Shown here piece by piece: positions 1-9,156 of a stretch of 64,000 nt of DNA (positions are counted from its first letter, which is position 1; each line of letters begins with the position of its first letter). A program made the position numbers and the translations under genes. The DNA lies in NCBI RefSeq assembly GCF_029590555.1, contig NZ_CP081001.1, positions 3,134,001 through 3,198,000 on the forward strand, in the 5' to 3' direction. The notes below the pieces were generated by a model, which saw only the letters and a list, made by a program, of their open reading frames with translations, made no database searches and was not told the origin of the DNA. Source of the DNA: Sphingobium sp. V4. GTDB taxonomy: Bacteria; Pseudomonadota; Alphaproteobacteria; Sphingomonadales; Sphingomonadaceae.

Positions 1-876
1 GGCATCGCCCAGGCCGAGCAGATCCAGGGCAAGGAACTCTCCTACAACAATTATAACGACGCCGACGCCGCGCTGGAGCTGGTCAGCGAGTTTCGCGACG
101 GTCCGCCGACCGTGGTGATCGTCAAGCACGCCAATCCCTGCGGCGTCGCCACCGGCGACACGCTGATCGAGGCCTATGAGGCCGCGCTCGCCTGCGACAG
201 CGTGTCGGCCTTCGGCGGCATCATCGCCGTCAACCGCCCGCTCGACGGCCCGACCGCCGAAGCGATCAGCGGCATCTTCACCGAAGTCGTCGCCGCGCCC
301 GACGCCAATGAGGAAGCCAGGGCGATCTTCGCGAAGAAGAAGAATCTCCGTCTGCTGCTGACCGGCGACCTGCCCGATCCGGCGCGCCCCGGCCTTCAGA
401 TCAAGAGCATCGCCGGCGGCCTGCTGGTCCAGAGCCGCGACAATGGCCAGGTCGACCGTGACGCGCTCAAGGTCGTTACGAAGCGCGCCCCGACCGATCA
501 GGAGCTGAAGGACTGCCTCTTCGCCTGGACCGTCGCCAAGCATGTGAAGTCGAACGCCATCGTCTATGCCAGGGACGGCAGCACCGCAGGCGTCGGCGCG
601 GGCCAGATGAACCGCCTCGAATCCGCGCGCATCGCCGCGTGGAAGGCGAAGGACGCCGCCGAAAAGGCCGGCTGGTCCACCCCGCGCACGATCGGATCGG
701 CGGTCGCCTCCGACGCCTTCTTCCCCTTCGCTGACGGCCTGCTGGCGGCGGTGGAGGCCGGCGCGACGGCGGTGATCCAGCCGGGCGGCTCGATCCGCGA
801 CGATGAAGTGATCGCCGCCGCCGACGATGCCGGCCTCGCCATGGTCTTCACCGGGATGCGCCACTTCCGCCACTGA
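1..876 (+). CDS. purH: Bifunctional AICAR formyltransferase / IMP cyclohydrolase, C-terminal part (5' end outside window)
   Basis: The reading frame is open from base 1, so only the C-terminal 291 residues are present. PurH carries out the last two steps of de novo purine synthesis: formylation of AICAR, then cyclisation to IMP. This fragment is the AICAR transformylase part. It holds the family motif KHANPCG, whose Lys-His pair is catalytic, and the conserved tail ending GMRHFRH. The segment [10 protein letters not shown] is also typical. The final residues match the normal C-terminus of the family, so the 3' end is intact. Two hairpins follow the stop codon. Identification is by recalled motifs; confidence is high. 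Confidence 0.97.
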   Translation, partial: GIAQAEQIQGKELSYNNYNDADAALELVSEFRDGPPTVVIVKHANPCGVATGDTLIEAYEAALACDSVSAFGGIIAVNRPLDGPTAEAISGIFTEVVAAPDANEEARAIFAKKKNLRLLLTGDLPDPARPGLQIKSIAGGLLVQSRDNGQVDRDALKVVTKRAPTDQELKDCLFAWTVAKHVKSNAIVYARDGSTAGVGAGQMNRLESARIAAWKAKDAAEKAGWSTPRTIGSAVASDAFFPFADGLLAAVEAGATAVIQPGGSIRDDEVIAAADDAGLAMVFTGMRHFRH

Positions 877-940
877 AGCCCTTGTCCTGTTTGCCGCATC
901 CGGCCGACATCCCGGCCCATGCGGCATCCACACTCTTGAC

Positions 941-1007
941 GCGGGTGCGAAGGCGCCGTCTTCGCACCCGCAAAATCGCGGAAAACCGCCACTTTTTATC
1001 AAGTGGC
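941..1007. terminator. Two hairpins downstream of purH
   Basis: The first hairpin has perfect 12-nt arms at 941-952 and 960-971 (GCGGGTGCGAAG and its complement) around a 7-nt loop. The second has 7-nt arms at 988-994 and 1001-1007 (GCCACTT/AAGTGGC) and is followed by CTCTTTTC. Together they probably end purH transcription; the second has the better T-rich tail. A further small stem with 6-nt arms lies at 1056-1070, just ahead of urcA. Confidence 0.6.
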
Positions 1008-1108
1008 CTCTTTTCAAGAACGGCCTGTGCGCTTATTTAGAGCGAGACCCTACTTCCACGTCAGACGTGGGGCGGAAGACAGAGAAACTCGTTCGACAGG
1101 AGACTTGG

Positions 1109-1441
1109 ATGACCAGAAAAACGCTGGTGGCTCTGGCCGCCTCGCTTGCCCTTGCGCTGCCCGGCATGGCGAGCGCCGGCAGCAACGACATGGATGTGAT
1201 CGTCGACGGCAATACCGGCGCTGAAACCCGCTCCATCGCCGTGTCCGTGGCCGACCTCAACCTTGCCAGTTCCAGCGGTCTGCGCCGCGCCGACTATCGG
1301 CTGGTCCGCGCGTCCAAGCAGGTGTGCGGCTTCGTGAACGGCTCGATCCTGCCGGTGACGGAGGATTATCGCAACTGCTTCGGCACCGCGATCGAGGGCG
1401 CGCGCAGCGACCTGAACGCACTGGCGCAGCGCCAGGGCTGA
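1109..1441 (+). CDS. UrcA family exported protein
   Basis: This is a 110-residue protein with a clear Sec signal peptide: MTRK, a hydrophobic Leu/Ala core, then an Ala-Ser-Ala cleavage site near residue 23. The mature part has the pattern of the UrcA family, common in sphingomonads and caulobacters: a segment like YRLVRASKQVCGF, then a second Cys in NCFGTA. The two Cys residues probably form a disulfide in the periplasm. The function of the family is not known. The start was chosen because AGGAG lies about 7 nt upstream. It is monocistronic, with hairpins upstream and a strong palindrome downstream. Confidence 0.85.
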   Translation: MTRKTLVALAASLALALPGMASAGSNDMDVIVDGNTGAETRSIAVSVADLNLASSSGLRRADYRLVRASKQVCGFVNGSILPVTEDYRNCFGTAIEGARSDLNALAQRQG

Positions 1442-1544
1442 TCCGCGAACTGATCGCCGCCCGTTTCTCCGCGATTCGGCCTGGCCCGACAGGGCCGACC
1501 CGTCCGATCGCGGACGCGTTCCCCGCACGAAGGGGACTGCCGGG

Positions 1545-1575
1545 GGCCGCTCCACCATGGTGGAGCGGCCCTTTC
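1545..1575 (+). terminator. Terminator of urcA: 26-bp perfect palindrome
   Basis: Bases 1545-1570 form an uninterrupted perfect palindrome with 13-nt arms, centred on CCATGG and bounded by GGCCGC and GCGGCC. It is followed by CTTTCT. As RNA it would fold into a very stable GC-rich hairpin about 100 nt after the urcA stop codon and before the glycan operon at 1677. Confidence 0.7.
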
Positions 1576-1676
1576 TGCTGCCGGCCAAGGATTGTCCTTA
1601 CCGGCCATTAACCAGTCCTTAGAGGATTTCCTTCACTCCGGGCGGCACGACGGACCATCCGGGGGAAGAAGTTGCC

Positions 1677-3200
1677 ATGCCGCGTATCGACCAGACTGTG
1701 GATGTTGCGATCATCGGGGCCGGCCCGGCTGGCCTGACCGCCGCATATCTTCTGACCAAACAGGGCTATAGCGTCACGGTGATCGAAAAGGATCCCGTTT
1801 ATGTGGGCGGCATCAGCCGGACGGTGGAGCTTGACGGCTTCCGATTCGATATTGGCGGCCACCGATTCTTTTCCAAGTCGCAGCAGGTCGTCGACCTGTG
1901 GAACGAGATATTGCCCGACGACTTCATCCAGCGTCCGCGGATGAGCCGCATATATTATGAGGGCAAATTCTACAGCTATCCGCTCCGCGCGTTCGAGGCG
2001 CTGTGGAATCTGGGCGTGTGGCGCTCGACCCTCTGCATGGCGAGCTTCGCCAAGGCCCGCCTCTTCCCGAACCGCGACGTCAAGTCCTTCCAGGACTGGA
2101 CCGTCAATGCCTTCGGCCACAAACTCTTCTCCATCTTCTTCAAGACCTATACCGAAAAGGTGTGGGGGATGCCGTGTGACGAAATGTCGGCCGACTGGGC
2201 GGCGCAGCGGATCAAGGGGCTGTCGCTCTGGGGTGCGGTCAAGGACGGGCTGAAGCGCTCGCTCGGGCTCAACAGGAAGCCCAATGACGGCATGGAAACC
2301 AAGACGCTGCTGGAAAGCTTCCGCTATCCCCGTCTTGGCCCCGGCATGATGTGGGAAGCCGCGCGCGACCGGGTGGTCGAGGGTGGCAACCAGGTGCTGA
2401 TGGCGCACAGCTTCAAGCGGCTGGAGCAGGATCAGGCCAGTGACCGCTGGCGGCTCGTGGCGCAGGGACCGGAGGGCGACATCGCCATCAACGCCGCCCA
2501 TGTCATCAGTTCCGCACCGATGCGCGAGCTGGCGGGCCGCATCCATCCGCTGCCGACGACCCTGGGCCAGGCGATGGACCTCAAATATCGCGACTTCCTG
2601 ACCGTGGCGCTGATGGTGAAGGGCGAGGACATCTTCCCCGACAACTGGATCTATATCCACGATCCCAAGGTGCTGGTCGGCCGCATCCAGAATTTCCGCA
2701 GCTGGTCGCCGGAAATGGTGCCGGACCCGACGCTCGCCTGCGTGGGCCTTGAATATTTCTGCTTCGAGGGCGACGGTCTCTGGTCCTCGACCGACGCGGA
2801 CCTGGTCGAACTCGCCAAGACGGAAATGGCCGCGCTGGGCCTGTGCGACCCGGCCGACGTGGTCGGCGGCGCGGTGGTCCGGCAGGAAAAGGCCTATCCG
2901 GTCTATGACGACGCCTATGCCGCCAATGTGCTGGCGATGCGGACCGAACTGGAGGCCCGCTATCCCACGCTCCACATGGTCGGCCGCAACGGGATGCACC
3001 GCTACAATAATCAGGACCATGCGATGATGACGGCGATGCTGACCGTGCGCAACATCGTCGCCGGATCGCGCGTCCACGACGTATGGCAGGTCAATGAGGA
3101 TGCCGAATATCATGAAGCGGGCGAGGAAGGGCAGGACATGGACGCGCAGGCGGCTCTCGCCGGCGTCCGCGCCGTGCCGTCGCGGCTGAAGGCGGCCTGA
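1677..3200 (+). CDS. FAD-dependent oxidoreductase, UDP-galactopyranose-mutase / protoporphyrinogen-oxidase-like
   Basis: A 507-residue soluble flavoprotein. The N-terminus has a Rossmann FAD-binding motif IIGAGPAG at residues 12-19, followed by the acidic ribose-binding EKD near 36. The segment DIGGHRFFSK and the C-terminal GRNGMHRYNNQDHAM are hallmarks of a family related to UDP-galactopyranose mutase and amine oxidases. Members commonly sit beside GtrA and glycosyltransferase genes. GtrA starts 5 nt downstream and a GT-C-like membrane protein overlaps that, so the three form an operon. I infer that it isomerises or oxidises a nucleotide- or lipid-linked sugar for envelope glycan; the substrate cannot be read from sequence. 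Start preceded by GGGGGAAG. Confidence 0.85.
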   Translation: MPRIDQTVDVAIIGAGPAGLTAAYLLTKQGYSVTVIEKDPVYVGGISRTVELDGFRFDIGGHRFFSKSQQVVDLWNEILPDDFIQRPRMSRIYYEGKFYSYPLRAFEALWNLGVWRSTLCMASFAKARLFPNRDVKSFQDWTVNAFGHKLFSIFFKTYTEKVWGMPCDEMSADWAAQRIKGLSLWGAVKDGLKRSLGLNRKPNDGMETKTLLESFRYPRLGPGMMWEAARDRVVEGGNQVLMAHSFKRLEQDQASDRWRLVAQGPEGDIAINAAHVISSAPMRELAGRIHPLPTTLGQAMDLKYRDFLTVALMVKGEDIFPDNWIYIHDPKVLVGRIQNFRSWSPEMVPDPTLACVGLEYFCFEGDGLWSSTDADLVELAKTEMAALGLCDPADVVGGAVVRQEKAYPVYDDAYAANVLAMRTELEARYPTLHMVGRNGMHRYNNQDHAMMTAMLTVRNIVAGSRVHDVWQVNEDAEYHEAGEEGQDMDAQAALAGVRAVPSRLKAA

Positions 3201-3204
3201 CCCG

Positions 3205-3627
3205 ATGGTCGGCCGGTCGGCCGGCATCGCGGGGCGGCTGGGCCAGTTCGCCCTGCGCCTGATGCTGGCCCGCTACCTCATCGTCAGCATCGGCGCCCTG
3301 TGTGTCGATACCGCCCTGTTCCTGGCCTTGTCGCAATGGCTGATGCCGGCCGGATGGGCTGCGTTTCTGGGCTATGCCACGGGCCTGCTGGTCCATTGGT
3401 CGCTGTCGGTGCGCTTCGTCTTCGGCGACGGCGCCCGACCGCCCAGCCATGGCCAGCGCGCCAGCTTCGTCCTGAGCGGGCTGATCGGCCTGGCCCTGAC
3501 CGTGGGCACGGTCTCGGCGCTCGGCGCCGTCGGCACGCCAGCCGCGCTGGCCAAGGCGATGGCCGTGCTGGTCAGTTTCACCACCGTCTATCTGGTGCGC
3601 AAACATGTCGTCTTCGCTCGCTCCTGA
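3205..3627 (+). CDS. GtrA family membrane protein
   Basis: A 140-residue protein with four hydrophobic segments, the usual GtrA/DPMS-like architecture. The first helix contains YLIVSIGALCVDTALF and the last carries the LVRKHVVF-type ending typical of the family. GtrA proteins are thought to flip or help present polyprenyl-phosphate-linked sugars across the inner membrane. The gene begins 5 nt after the flavoprotein stop and its last 23 nt overlap the next gene, which argues for translational coupling and a shared pathway. A role in supplying the GT-C protein with lipid-linked sugar is inferred. Confidence 0.88.
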   Translation: MVGRSAGIAGRLGQFALRLMLARYLIVSIGALCVDTALFLALSQWLMPAGWAAFLGYATGLLVHWSLSVRFVFGDGARPPSHGQRASFVLSGLIGLALTVGTVSALGAVGTPAALAKAMAVLVSFTTVYLVRKHVVFARS

Positions 3628-5416
3628 ACCCGTCCTGCCGATCCGCAGCGGCGGATTGACGGCATCGACCGGACCACTCCTGCCGCTCGTCGGCATGTGG
3701 GCCGTCTACGCGGTCGCGATGCTGCTCGTGTTCCACGCGGAAATCGCGCAGCTGATGTTCATGGACACCGACGACGCCATGCGCCTGCAACAGGTGCGGG
3801 ACTGGATCGGCGGGCAGGGCTGGTTCGACATCAGCCAGCACCGCATCAATCCGCCCACCGGCGGCCCGATGCACTGGTCGCGCCTGGTCGACATGCCGAT
3901 CGCGGCGATCATCCTGCTTGCCCGTCCGCTGGTCGGGCAGCCGCTCGCCGAGATACTCGCCTGCGCCATCGTGCCACTGCTGACGCTCGGCGCGCTGTGC
4001 CTGGCGACGTTCCGGGCCGCACGGCTGCTGCTGACGCCGGTACCGGCCTTGCTCGTGATCGCGCTGCTGCTGCTCACCCCGACCATCCTGATCCAGTTCA
4101 CGCCGATGCGGATCGATCATCATGGCTGGCAGATTTTGATGGCGACGATCGCGCTGGGCGGCGCACTCGATCCGCAGCGGGGGCGGGGCGGACTGCTCGC
4201 CGGGCTTGCGATCGCGACCTGGCTCCAGATTTCGACGGAGTCGCTGCCCTATGCCGCCCTGTTCGGCGCCCTGTTCGTCCTGCGTCATGTCATCGACGCC
4301 CGCGAAAGCGTCCGCCTGACCGCCTATGCCGCTGCCCTCGCGGGTGCCGCGCTGCTGCTGCTGCTCGTCACCCATGGAACGTCCGCGCTCGTCCAGTCGC
4401 AGTGCGACGGGTTGTCCGCCGTCTATGCGTGGCCGCTGGCGCTGTTCGCTCTGGTCGTGGTTGCCGGAAGCCGCTTTCCGGCCGGCGGCCATGCCGTCTC
4501 GCGCCTGATCGCGCCCGCCCTCGGCGGTATGGTCGCGCTCGGCGCACTGCTATGGCTCGGCGCGGACTGCCTGACCGCTGGTCCCTTCCACCAGCTTACG
4601 CCGCTGGCTTATGAACAATGGTATATGCGGGTGATGGAAGGACGGCCTCTGTGGGAACAGACGCTGTCGATCGCGGGCGTCAGCCTGCTGCCCTCGCTGT
4701 TAGGCCTGGGTGCGACGGTGGCGGCGGCATGGATGGCGCGGGACGCGGAGGCGCGGACGCAATGGCTGGTCATGGCGGCATTGCTGCTGGGCGCGCTGAT
4801 CATGTCCGCCATGGTCATGCGCGCGATGACCGTCGCCCATGTCTTCGCGCTGCCCGGCACGGTCTGGCTGCTGGTCACACTGTTCCATCGCATCCGGGCG
4901 CTGGGCAGCGCTCCGCTGCGCGTGCTGATGTCGGTCGCGCTGGCGTTGCTGACCCCGGCCAGCCTGGCCTCCGTCTGGGCCACCCTTGCCGAATCGGCGG
5001 AACCCAGCGTGCCGATCAAGAAGGATAATTGTCGTTCACCAGCCACGCTGGCGCCGCTGCGCGCGCTGCCGCCATCGCTGCTGTTCGCGCCGCTCGACAT
5101 CGGCCCGGACATATTGGTCCACACGGCCCATTCGGTCGTGGGCACGGGTCATCATCGCAATGTCATCGGCATCAACGCCGTCACCCATGCCTTCCTCGCC
5201 GCGCCGGACGATGCGCGCGCCGACGTGATGGGGGTGAAGGCCGGCCGGGGCGCCGACTATCTGGTGATGTGCGCCCGCATGAACGAAATTCTGCTCTACA
5301 CGCAGAGCGGCCACGACAGCCTTGCCACCCGGCTTTCGCGCAACCAGACCCCCGACTGGCTGGAGCGGCTGCCCGCCACGCCGCCGCTGCGCATCTACCG
5401 CGTCAGGAAGGACTGA
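3605..5416 (+). CDS. Polytopic membrane protein, GT-C glycosyltransferase-like
   Basis: A 603-residue protein with about a dozen predicted membrane helices. After the first helix comes an extracytoplasmic segment with the acidic motif DTDDAMRLQQ, then GWFD, then PMHWSRLVD. This layout, with acidic residues in the first loop, is that of GT-C fold enzymes such as STT3/PMT-like transferases that use polyprenyl-phosphate sugars. The C-terminal 120 residues form a soluble domain with several Cys. It overlaps gtrA by 23 nt and its 3' end overlaps msrB on the other strand by 14 nt. The acceptor is unknown. Membership in a transferase superfamily is inferred from motif and context only. Confidence 0.7.
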   Translation: MSSSLAPEPVLPIRSGGLTASTGPLLPLVGMWAVYAVAMLLVFHAEIAQLMFMDTDDAMRLQQVRDWIGGQGWFDISQHRINPPTGGPMHWSRLVDMPIAAIILLARPLVGQPLAEILACAIVPLLTLGALCLATFRAARLLLTPVPALLVIALLLLTPTILIQFTPMRIDHHGWQILMATIALGGALDPQRGRGGLLAGLAIATWLQISTESLPYAALFGALFVLRHVIDARESVRLTAYAAALAGAALLLLLVTHGTSALVQSQCDGLSAVYAWPLALFALVVVAGSRFPAGGHAVSRLIAPALGGMVALGALLWLGADCLTAGPFHQLTPLAYEQWYMRVMEGRPLWEQTLSIAGVSLLPSLLGLGATVAAAWMARDAEARTQWLVMAALLLGALIMSAMVMRAMTVAHVFALPGTVWLLVTLFHRIRALGSAPLRVLMSVALALLTPASLASVWATLAESAEPSVPIKKDNCRSPATLAPLRALPPSLLFAPLDIGPDILVHTAHSVVGTGHHRNVIGINAVTHAFLAAPDDARADVMGVKAGRGADYLVMCARMNEILLYTQSGHDSLATRLSRNQTPDWLERLPATPPLRIYRVRKD

Positions 5417-5879
5417 AGGCGAGCGCCACGCCGTTCATGCAATAGCGCTTGCCCGTGGGCCGTGGCCCGTCGTCGAACACATGGCCCAGATGCCCGCCGC
5501 AGCGCGCGCAATGCACTTCGGTGCGGGGATAGCCCAGCGCGAAGTCGCGGCTGGTGCCGACCGCCTTGGGCAGCGCCGCCCAGAAACTGGGCCAGCCGGT
5601 GCCGCTGTCGAACTTGGTCCTGGAACTGAACAGCCTCTGCCCGCAGCCGGCGCAGGAAAAGATGCCGGCGCGATGCTCCTTGTTGAGCGGGCTGCTCCCC
5701 GGATATTCGGTCGCTTCCTGCCGCAGCACCTTATAGGCCCAGGGGCTGAGCTTCCGGCGCCACTCGGCATCGGTCAGCCGGTAGGGATAGGCCGGTTCCG
5801 CCTGCGCGGGACCAAATCGCCACAGCGCCAGCGCAGCCGCGCCGGTCGCGACGCCACCCAGGAAATGCCGCCGGTTCAT
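5403..5879 (-). CDS. msrB: Peptide-methionine (R)-S-oxide reductase with Tat signal
   Basis: A 158-residue MsrB that reduces methionine-R-sulfoxide in proteins. Zinc ligands are visible as CAGC and CARC, the core as GTGWPSFW, and the catalytic Cys lies in RYCMNG. The N-terminus MNRRHFLGG followed by an Ala-rich stretch and an AQA site is a twin-arginine signal, so export to the periplasm is predicted. The catalytic region reads CMNGVAL rather than the commoner CMNSASL. The gene converges on and overlaps the GT-C gene by 14 nt and is followed upstream on the same strand by the ABC exporter genes. Confidence 0.92.
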   Translation of the reverse strand: MNRRHFLGGVATGAAALALWRFGPAQAEPAYPYRLTDAEWRRKLSPWAYKVLRQEATEYPGSSPLNKEHRAGIFSCAGCGQRLFSSRTKFDSGTGWPSFWAALPKAVGTSRDFALGYPRTEVHCARCGGHLGHVFDDGPRPTGKRYCMNGVALAFSPS

Positions 5880-5898
5880 GGCGCGAGCCTTAACCGCA

Positions 5899-7089
5899 TC
5901 AGCCTGTCGCGGGCCTGAACAGCGTCTTCCACCAGCGCCCGCCCGACTGCATCACATGGCGGCGGAACAGCAGGACGCCCACCCGGATGATGAGCGCGAC
6001 GAACGTCGCCTGCCAGACCAGCGCGACGAGATGCGGCCACAAGGTCGCGTCCTGTGCGGCGCGGGCGATCATCGCGAAGGGCGAGCTGAAGGGGAAGATG
6101 CAGGCCGCGACCTCCGCCGGGGAACCCATGTGATCGACTGCATAGCTGGCGAAGAAGAAGATCAGCATCTGCCCCATGGTGATCGGCATGTTGAGCGTCT
6201 GCACCTCGCGCACCGTCGCCGCCTGCGCGCCGATCCCCAGGAACAGAGACCCGAGCAGCGTGTAGGCCATGGCGAAATAGAGTATCGCCAGCGCCAGGAA
6301 GACTGGCCAGCCCACCGCCGGCGCGGGCAGGGCGGTGGCGCCGCCCCCCAGCGCCAGGAAGATGGCGAAGGCGGTGCCGCCCCAGAAGGCGATGCCGACG
6401 AAGCTCATCGCCAGCATCGCCATCAGCTTGCCCAGGAAAATCGCGTCGATCGGCACGGCGGCTGCCAGTATCTCTATGATCTTGTTAGTTTTTTCCTCGA
6501 CCAGATTGGACAGGATCATGCCCGCCAGCAAAATGGTGAGGAAGAACATCACCACCTGCGCGATGCGGCCGATCACCAGCCGCGCCTGCGCCTGCGCGCC
6601 CAGGCTGGTGGCGACCTCCTGCCGTTCGACCTGAACCAGGCGCAGCGTCCGCTCCGCCTTGGCCGCGCTGGAAATCAGGCTGAGGTCGCCCTGCAATCGG
6701 TCCAGATCCTGCGCCTTGCCGGTCAGCACCGGGTGGGAAATGGTGCCGGAAAGGATCGCCACCACTTCCGAATCGGCGCGGGCGAGCTGGACGCGGGGAC
6801 TGGGCGTGGTCGGCACCCGCTGGAGCCGGGGCAGCGCCTGCTCGCCCATGCGCTCGGTCAGGCGCCGGTGCGCCCGTGCCAGCGCCGCGCTGTCCTGCGG
6901 CGCCATCGCGACGCCGACGATCGGGCGAAGGTCGGTGCTGGAGATTTTCTCGCCCAGCCCGCCGAAAGCGAAGCCGATCAGGATCGGCAGCAGCGGCCCG
7001 AGCAGGAACAATATGAAGGTGCGCGACAGCACGACGGCGGTGAAGTCCCGCCGCGCGATGACATAGGCGGCGCGCCACAATTCCTTCAT
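5899..7089 (-). CDS. ABC-2 type transporter permease (NatB/YhaP-like)
   Basis: A 396-residue permease. One membrane helix near residues 22-45 is followed by a large extracytoplasmic domain of about 140 residues, then five or six helices in the C-terminal half, as in the ABC-2 family related to NatB and YhaP. The sequence VEEKTNKIIEIL between the halves is a family hallmark. The start codon overlaps the stop of the ATPase gene as ATGA, so the two are cotranscribed and coupled. Export of an unknown substrate is the expected role; sodium export, as for NatAB, is only a guess. Confidence 0.88.
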   Translation of the reverse strand: MKELWRAAYVIARRDFTAVVLSRTFILFLLGPLLPILIGFAFGGLGEKISSTDLRPIVGVAMAPQDSAALARAHRRLTERMGEQALPRLQRVPTTPSPRVQLARADSEVVAILSGTISHPVLTGKAQDLDRLQGDLSLISSAAKAERTLRLVQVERQEVATSLGAQAQARLVIGRIAQVVMFFLTILLAGMILSNLVEEKTNKIIEILAAAVPIDAIFLGKLMAMLAMSFVGIAFWGGTAFAIFLALGGGATALPAPAVGWPVFLALAILYFAMAYTLLGSLFLGIGAQAATVREVQTLNMPITMGQMLIFFFASYAVDHMGSPAEVAACIFPFSSPFAMIARAAQDATLWPHLVALVWQATFVALIIRVGVLLFRRHVMQSGGRWWKTLFRPATG

Positions 7090-8075
7090 GCGTCCTCCTC
7101 CGGCGCGTCATCCTGTTGCATCTGCTTCGCCGCCGCCGCGCCGGCGATGGCGACGAACGCGTCGTGCAGGCCGGGCCGCTCGATCGACAGGCTCTCGATT
7201 CCCGCCTGCCCGTCGATCAGCGCGCGCAGCAGCGGCTCGATCCCTTCGTCGGGCAGGGCGAAATGCCACGCGCCTTCCTCCGCCATGGTGTCGGGCGGCA
7301 GCGCGCGGCGCCAGCCGCCGTCGCTCGTGCGGGTGCGCAGGCGCACCTGCGCGCGCAGTTGGTCGCGGGCCTGCGCCGGCGTGCCCTCGAACCGGATGCG
7401 ACCGCCCGCGATGATGGCGATGCGCTCGCACAGCCGCTCGGCATGGGCGATGACATGGGTGGAAAAGAGGATGGTGACGCCGTTTCGCGCCTGTTCGCGG
7501 ATCAGCGCCTCCAGCTTCTCCTGGTTGATCGCGTCCAGGCCCGAAAAGGGCTCGTCCAGCACGATCAGGCGCGGCTGGTGGACGATGGTGCCGAACAGCT
7601 GCACCGTCTGGGCCATGCCCTTGGACAATTGCCGGATCGGCTTGTCGATCGACGCGCCCATGCCATGGCCCTCCAGCATCGCCTTCGCCCGCTCGCGCCC
7701 CAATTTCAGTGGCAGGCCGCGCAGCGCGCCCATGAAGGCGATCGCTTCAAACGCCTTCATCGACGGGTAGAGGCCGCGTTCCTCCGGCAGGTAGCCGACC
7801 GCGCGCGCCATGCGCAGCGGCTGCTCCGCGCCCAGCAGGCGGCGATGCCCCTCGTCCGGGTCGACGATGCCCAGCAGCGTGCGCAGCAACGTGGTCTTGC
7901 CCGCGCCATTGGGGCCGAGGACGCCATAGATGGATCCGGCGGGCACCGCGATGTCGACCCCGTCGACCGCGCGGAAACTGCCGAATGTCTTGACAAGCCC
8001 ATGGCCTTCGACGGCATAGGCGGGGTTCGGGGCGGCCGCTGGAGCGGAGGACGATGCCGGAGTGTCGCCGATCAT
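7086..8075 (-). CDS. ABC transporter ATP-binding protein
   Basis: A 329-residue ATPase subunit. Walker A reads GPNGAGKTTLL, the signature LSKGMAQ (the usual LSGGQ with a Lys), and Walker B LIVLDEPFSGLD. About 100 residues follow the nucleotide-binding domain, as in NatA-type exporters. The ATG at 8075 was chosen; another ATG at 8099 would overlap the divergent queG start, and neither has a strong ribosome-binding site. It forms a two-gene operon with the permease by an ATGA overlap. Confidence 0.9.
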   Translation of the reverse strand: MIGDTPASSSAPAAAPNPAYAVEGHGLVKTFGSFRAVDGVDIAVPAGSIYGVLGPNGAGKTTLLRTLLGIVDPDEGHRRLLGAEQPLRMARAVGYLPEERGLYPSMKAFEAIAFMGALRGLPLKLGRERAKAMLEGHGMGASIDKPIRQLSKGMAQTVQLFGTIVHQPRLIVLDEPFSGLDAINQEKLEALIREQARNGVTILFSTHVIAHAERLCERIAIIAGGRIRFEGTPAQARDQLRAQVRLRTRTSDGGWRRALPPDTMAEEGAWHFALPDEGIEPLLRALIDGQAGIESLSIERPGLHDAFVAIAGAAAAKQMQQDDAPEEDA

Positions 8076-8097
8076 CCCGCCCTGATAGTCTGGACCC

Positions 8098-9156
8098 ATG
8101 CCCGTGGAAACCGAAACCTTGGCCGAAACCCTGGAACAGCGGCTGAAGGCGCAGGCGCTGCGGCTGGGCTTCGCCGCCTGCCGCATCGCGCCCGCCGATG
8201 TCGCGCCCAGGGCTGGGGAAAGGCTGCGCCAGTGGCTGGATGCAGGCCATCATGGCGACATGCTGTGGATGGAGGAACGCGCGCAGCAGCGCGGGTCGCC
8301 CAAAGCGCTGTGGCCCGACGTGCGCAGCGTCATCATGCTGGGGATGAGCTATGCGCCGGGGCGCGATCCGCTGGCGCTGGCGGACGTGCCGGACCGGGCG
8401 CGCTTTTCGGTCTATGCGCAGGGCAAGGATTATCATGACGTCGTCAAGAAGGCATTGAAGGCGCTCGCCCGCTGGCTGGTGGAGCAGCAGCCCAGCGCGT
8501 TGAAGGTCTTCGTGGATACCGCGCCGGTGATGGAAAAGCCGCTGGCACAGGGCGGGGGACTGGGCTGGCAGGGCAAGCACAGCAACCTCGTCAGCCGCGA
8601 CCATGGCAGCTGGCTGTTTCTGGGGGCGATCTATAGCGAACTGGCGCTGGAGGCCGACGGGCCGGAGCGCGACCATTGCGGCAGTTGCACCGCCTGCCAC
8701 GCCGCCTGCCCAACCGATGCCTTCCCGGCGCCCTATATGGTGGATGCGCGGCGTTGCATCTCCTACCTCACCATCGAGCATAAGGGGCCGATCCCGGAGG
8801 AGCTGCGCGCCGGGATCGGCAACCGCGTCTATGGCTGCGACGATTGTCTGGCGGTCTGCCCGTGGAACAAGTTCGCCGATACGGCGGCGGCCAACCGGGC
8901 CTTCGTCGGCCGGGCGGAACTGGCCGCGCCCGCAATCGGCGACCTGCTCGATCTGGACGACGCCACCTTCCGCGAGATTTTCTCCGGCTCCCCGATCAAG
9001 CGCATCGGCCGCAACCGCCTGGTCCGCAACGCCGCCATCGCGGCAGGCAATAGCGGCGACGCAAGGCTGCTGGGCCGGTTGCAGGCGCTGGTGCAAGACG
9101 AAGACCCGGTGGTTGCGGAGGCTGCGCGATGGGCGATTGGCAAGCTGTCGGGCTAA
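8098..9156 (+). CDS. queG: Epoxyqueuosine reductase QueG
   Basis: A 352-residue enzyme catalysing the last step of queuosine synthesis in tRNA, reduction of epoxyqueuosine, with cobalamin and two 4Fe-4S clusters. The ferredoxin-like cluster motifs are [12 protein letters not shown] and, 40 residues later, CDDCLAVCP. The conserved acidic segment VDTAPVMEK is present and the C-terminus holds a short HEAT-like region. Length is normal. The gene is divergent from the ABC operon with almost no intergenic space, so the two promoters must lie within coding sequence. Confidence 0.95.
   Translation: MPVETETLAETLEQRLKAQALRLGFAACRIAPADVAPRAGERLRQWLDAGHHGDMLWMEERAQQRGSPKALWPDVRSVIMLGMSYAPGRDPLALADVPDRARFSVYAQGKDYHDVVKKALKALARWLVEQQPSALKVFVDTAPVMEKPLAQGGGLGWQGKHSNLVSRDHGSWLFLGAIYSELALEADGPERDHCGSCTACHAACPTDAFPAPYMVDARRCISYLTIEHKGPIPEELRAGIGNRVYGCDDCLAVCPWNKFADTAAANRAFVGRAELAAPAIGDLLDLDDATFREIFSGSPIKRIGRNRLVRNAAIAAGNSGDARLLGRLQALVQDEDPVVAEAARWAIGKLSG

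Noticed and set aside
1608..3227. 539-codon open frame antisense to the flavoprotein gene
   Set aside because: It mirrors the real gene, is rich in His, Arg and Ala as expected for a high-GC shadow frame, and shows no family motif.
5878..8438. Long plus-strand frames over the ABC transporter genes
   Set aside because: They are antisense shadows; Walker motifs and the permease pattern are on the minus strand.
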